From the NCBI GenBank assembly GCA_944739405.2, contig OX123197.2, forward strand, positions 54,040,047-54,104,046: DNA of 64,000 bases. Reading direction: 5' to 3'. A program made the position numbers and the translations under genes. The notes under the pieces were generated by a model. That model was given only the letters and a program-made list of their open reading frames with translations. It was not told the DNA's origin and made no database searches. Positions 61,603-64,000 of the stretch are shown in pieces. The first letter of the stretch is position 1. Each line of letters begins with the position of its first letter. Origin of the DNA: Euclidia mi. Taxonomy: Eukaryota > Arthropoda > Insecta > Lepidoptera > Erebidae.

Positions 61603-64000
61603 AGTCGTACAGACGAACCTCCAGCACAAGCAAATTGCAACGGCTACCCTACGCAGGCTGCTGGAGGTTAACCACCACACAATAGCCCTAATCCAGGAGC
61701 CGTGGATTAGAGGCGACACCATATGTGGACTCAACAACATCGGAGGTAAGATATTGCACTGGAGCTCGGCTCCTAAGCCGAGAACATGCATATACATTCC
61801 CCGAACGATACCAGCATTGCTGCTGACTAACTTTTGTTCTAGAGATCTCACAGCCGTGGGAATACGAACAGGGCCCAATGATCAGATGCTAGTACTAGCT
61901 TCGGTCTACATGCCCGGTGATGAGGAGATCCCATCGAAAGAGCTGGCCGAGCTAGTGCAGCACTGTGAGGACCACGGCTGGCCAATAATACTCTCGGCAG
62001 ATGCTAACGCCCACCATCCATTGTGGGGAAGCCCCGAGGCAAATAGACGAGGTGAGATCCTAACTGAATACATCTACACAACAACACTAACTGTAATCAA
62101 CAAAGGCTCAGAGCCCACATTTGTTAGCTCCAGATATCAAACCATAGTAGACATTACACTGGCATCGGATGGGGCCGCGGAACTTGTCACGAACTGGCAT
62201 GTGTCCGCCGAACCATCCTTTGCCGACCACAGACGTATCTGCTATGACATACGAGTGCAAGAGAGGGTCACACAACCAAAACGCAACCCACGCAATACCA
62301 ACATTGCGAGCTACAAGACCCTGCTCGAACAGGAAATAGCCATGTCAAATTTCAACGACATGACCGCAAGCACTACAAACATAGAACACAACACTAACTT
62401 ACTAACAAAATGCTTACAACGCAGCTACCAACAAGCTTGCCCCACCACACTACCGAAAACGAGTAGTAAAACCCAATGGTGGGGATCGGAACTGGAGAAG
62501 CTCAGGCGCAATCTGAGAAAACTCTTCAACCGGGCCAAAAACACAAGGAAAGACACAGATTGGGACAAATACAAAGAAGCCCAGTCGCACTACAAGAAAC
62601 GCATACGATTCCGCAGGGGAGAGTCATGGCGAAATTTCTGCACCAACATTAACTCCACATGCGAGGCAGCCAGGGTAAAAAAGATCCTATCCCAGGACAG
62701 CAACAAGACCCTAGGCTCCATCAGAAAGCCTGATGGCACCTACGCAATCACAGACATGAAAATAAGCCAAGTGCTAATCGAAACACACTTCCCAGGTTGC
62801 ACTGTGACCGACGACTGTGACTGGGAAGAATCAGAACACAAACCACCGACCCAAACAGACTGGACGATAGCCAACAACATGGTTACCGTGGACCGGCTGA
62901 AATGGGCAATTGATAGCTTCCAGCCGTACAAATCTGCAGGCCTGGACGAAATAACACCAGCACTTCTACAATGGGGCTGCACAACGATTGTGCCACAGCT
63001 ACTCAGCATATATAGAGCATCTATAGCACACAATTACATACCACGAAGGTGGAGGGAAGTAAAAGTCATATTTCTCCCAAAACCAGGCAAAACGGATTAC
63101 ACTCAAGCAAAATCGTTCAGACCTATCAGTTTAACCTCCTTCTTGCTGAAAACGCTGGAGAGGCTCGCTGACAGATACCTACGGGAAGGCGCACTGCTAC
63201 GCAGACCACTACACCCGCAACAACATGCCTACAGAAGTGGCAGATCATCGGAATCAGCGCTTCACTGCGTAGTGGGGACCATAGAGACAGCGCTATCTGA
63301 CAAACTTATGACCTTAGGCGCCTTCATTGACATAGAAGGCGCCTTCGACAAAACTAAATTCACCAGCATTAGCCGAGCCCTTGACAAGTTCGGAGTTGAA
63401 CAAACCGTCAGTGGCTGGATTGATCAACTCCTGAAACAAAGGGCTATTCAATTCACGGTTAACACCACCACAAGGGGGATAGTAGCAAAAGGCTGCCCAC
63501 AGGGAGGTGTCCTATCACCCCTGCTTTGGAACATAGTGGTAGACGATCTGTTGAGAAGCCTGAATGACAAATGCTTCTACACGGTCGGCTACGCAGATGA
63601 TATAACCATCCTAATCAAAGGAAACTCGGAAGACATGATCCATTATCGGATGCAAGCAGCCATCAGGATCATGGAACAATGGTGCAACCACCATGAACTG
63701 ACGGTCAACCCTAATAAAACGGAGCTAGTACTTTTCACTAACAAAAGGAACACCCGTATGACCAGAAAACCAAAACTTTTTGGCACGGAGCTTAACCTAT
63801 CGAGTGAAGTCAAGTACCTGGGCGTAACACTCGACCACAAGCTCAACTGGAATAAACACATCACCACTAAAACCACAAAAGCATGTACAATCTTCTGGCA
63901 GTGCAGGAGAATAATAGGCAAGAAATGGGGTCTCAAACCATTCATCACCCTATGGATCTACACTGCCATAATACGCCCCATGCTCACATATGGTGCAGTA
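61577..64000 (+). CDS. ORF2 protein of the LOA-type LINE (3' end outside window)
   Basis: 808 codons without a stop. ATG 61577 lies inside the end of ORF1 in another frame (26-nt overlap), so translation may depend on reinitiation or frameshifting. APE endonuclease: IALIQEPW (E41), LSADANAHHPLWGS (D142) and FADHRRICYD (D217-H218). Reverse transcriptase: FLPKPGKTDYTQAKSFRPIS, GAFIDIEGAFDKTKF, KGCPQGGVLSPLLWN, GYADDITILIKG (YADD 672-675) and KYLGVTLDHKLNWNKHI. The following FWQCRRIIGKKWGLKP matches the Lian/LOA style of thumb. All catalytic residues I can check are present. An RNase H domain is expected beyond the window edge. Confidence 0.92.
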   Translation, partial: MFSDLRQTRVVQTNLQHKQIATATLRRLLEVNHHTIALIQEPWIRGDTICGLNNIGGKILHWSSAPKPRTCIYIPRTIPALLLTNFCSRDLTAVGIRTGPNDQMLVLASVYMPGDEEIPSKELAELVQHCEDHGWPIILSADANAHHPLWGSPEANRRGEILTEYIYTTTLTVINKGSEPTFVSSRYQTIVDITLASDGAAELVTNWHVSAEPSFADHRRICYDIRVQERVTQPKRNPRNTNIASYKTLLEQEIAMSNFNDMTASTTNIEHNTNLLTKCLQRSYQQACPTTLPKTSSKTQWWGSELEKLRRNLRKLFNRAKNTRKDTDWDKYKEAQSHYKKRIRFRRGESWRNFCTNINSTCEAARVKKILSQDSNKTLGSIRKPDGTYAITDMKISQVLIETHFPGCTVTDDCDWEESEHKPPTQTDWTIANNMVTVDRLKWAIDSFQPYKSAGLDEITPALLQWGCTTIVPQLLSIYRASIAHNYIPRRWREVKVIFLPKPGKTDYTQAKSFRPISLTSFLLKTLERLADRYLREGALLRRPLHPQQHAYRSGRSSESALHCVVGTIETALSDKLMTLGAFIDIEGAFDKTKFTSISRALDKFGVEQTVSGWIDQLLKQRAIQFTVNTTTRGIVAKGCPQGGVLSPLLWNIVVDDLLRSLNDKCFYTVGYADDITILIKGNSEDMIHYRMQAAIRIMEQWCNHHELTVNPNKTELVLFTNKRNTRMTRKPKLFGTELNLSSEVKYLGVTLDHKLNWNKHITTKTTKACTIFWQCRRIIGKKWGLKPFITLWIYTAIIRPMLTYGAV

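Larger units (their letters stand above)
59570..64000 (+). mobile_element. LOA-type LINE, open to the window edge
   Basis: A leader with a long (CA)n run (about 59719-59818), ORF1 (59851-61602) and ORF2 (61577 to beyond 64000). Both ORFs are free of stops, so this is a young and possibly active copy. The 5' boundary is not fixed and the 3' end lies outside the window. Confidence 0.85.

Overview
The window looks like a transposon-rich stretch of an insect genome, most likely a moth or butterfly. I infer Lepidoptera from the dispersed families present: two tRNA-headed SINEs, Jockey, CR1-type, R1, LOA and RTE LINEs, Ty3/gypsy elements, many short hAT and Tc1/mariner relics, and an AT-rich background with GC-rich element bodies. 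There are no operons, and almost no host gene can be supported. The only host-gene candidates are a two-exon 3' gene end on the minus strand near 40.2-41.7 kb (possibly decaying) and a possible first coding exon at 27.48 kb.

Layout. 1-1.23 kb: 3' end of a CR1-type LINE. 1.24-16.0 kb: a nested block bounded by inverted arms of about 750 bp. It holds a 141-bp tandem array, a second element with 600-bp inverted arms (3.2-7.3 kb) split by a hAT insertion, a perfect 64-nt palindrome, a 1.7-kb hAT relic, an intact DD41D mariner-type transposase and an ORF1-only retroposon. The right arm carries a hAT MITE inside another MITE. 16-18.8 kb: a mariner-type MITE, repeat fragments and one LTR. 18.9-26.2 kb: a minus-strand LTR element (4-bp target duplication CCAT) filled with later insertions; next to its 3' LTR lies an array of ten hairpins with an invariant 13-nt loop and varying, covarying stems. 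26.4-29.0 kb: quiet AT-rich DNA.

29.1-38.4 kb: a dead minus-strand Ty3/gypsy element (target duplication GTATC) sitting in an older repeat. Its gag zinc knuckles are split by a nearly intact plus-strand RTE LINE, and its 5' LTR by a 1.33-kb element with a TAA duplication. 39-40.1 kb: R1-type LINE end. 45.2-45.8 kb: a GC-rich polyadenylated retroposon with a 12-bp target duplication and strongly folded, covarying hairpins. 46.6-47.6 kb: a hAT element carrying a LINE fragment. 48.3-49.1 kb: a foldback element. 49.7-52.6 kb: an intact 969-aa protein joining a C2H2 finger, a reverse transcriptase with an FLDD catalytic box and a restriction-like endonuclease. 54-58.6 kb: SINEs and MITEs. 59.6-64.0 kb: a LOA-type LINE with intact ORF1 and an open ORF2 running off the window.

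Most features are independent mobile elements rather than cooperating genes, so the useful relations are those of nesting (which inserted into which) and parasitism. The RTE LINE at 32.7-36.2 kb and the SINE family at 24.5, 40.8, 54.7 and 57.0 kb share the same kind of 3' end, suggesting that this LINE mobilises the SINE. The two observations I judge most unusual are the hairpin array at 19.27-19.77 kb and the intact FLDD reverse transcriptase/endonuclease gene. All alignments here were made by eye.
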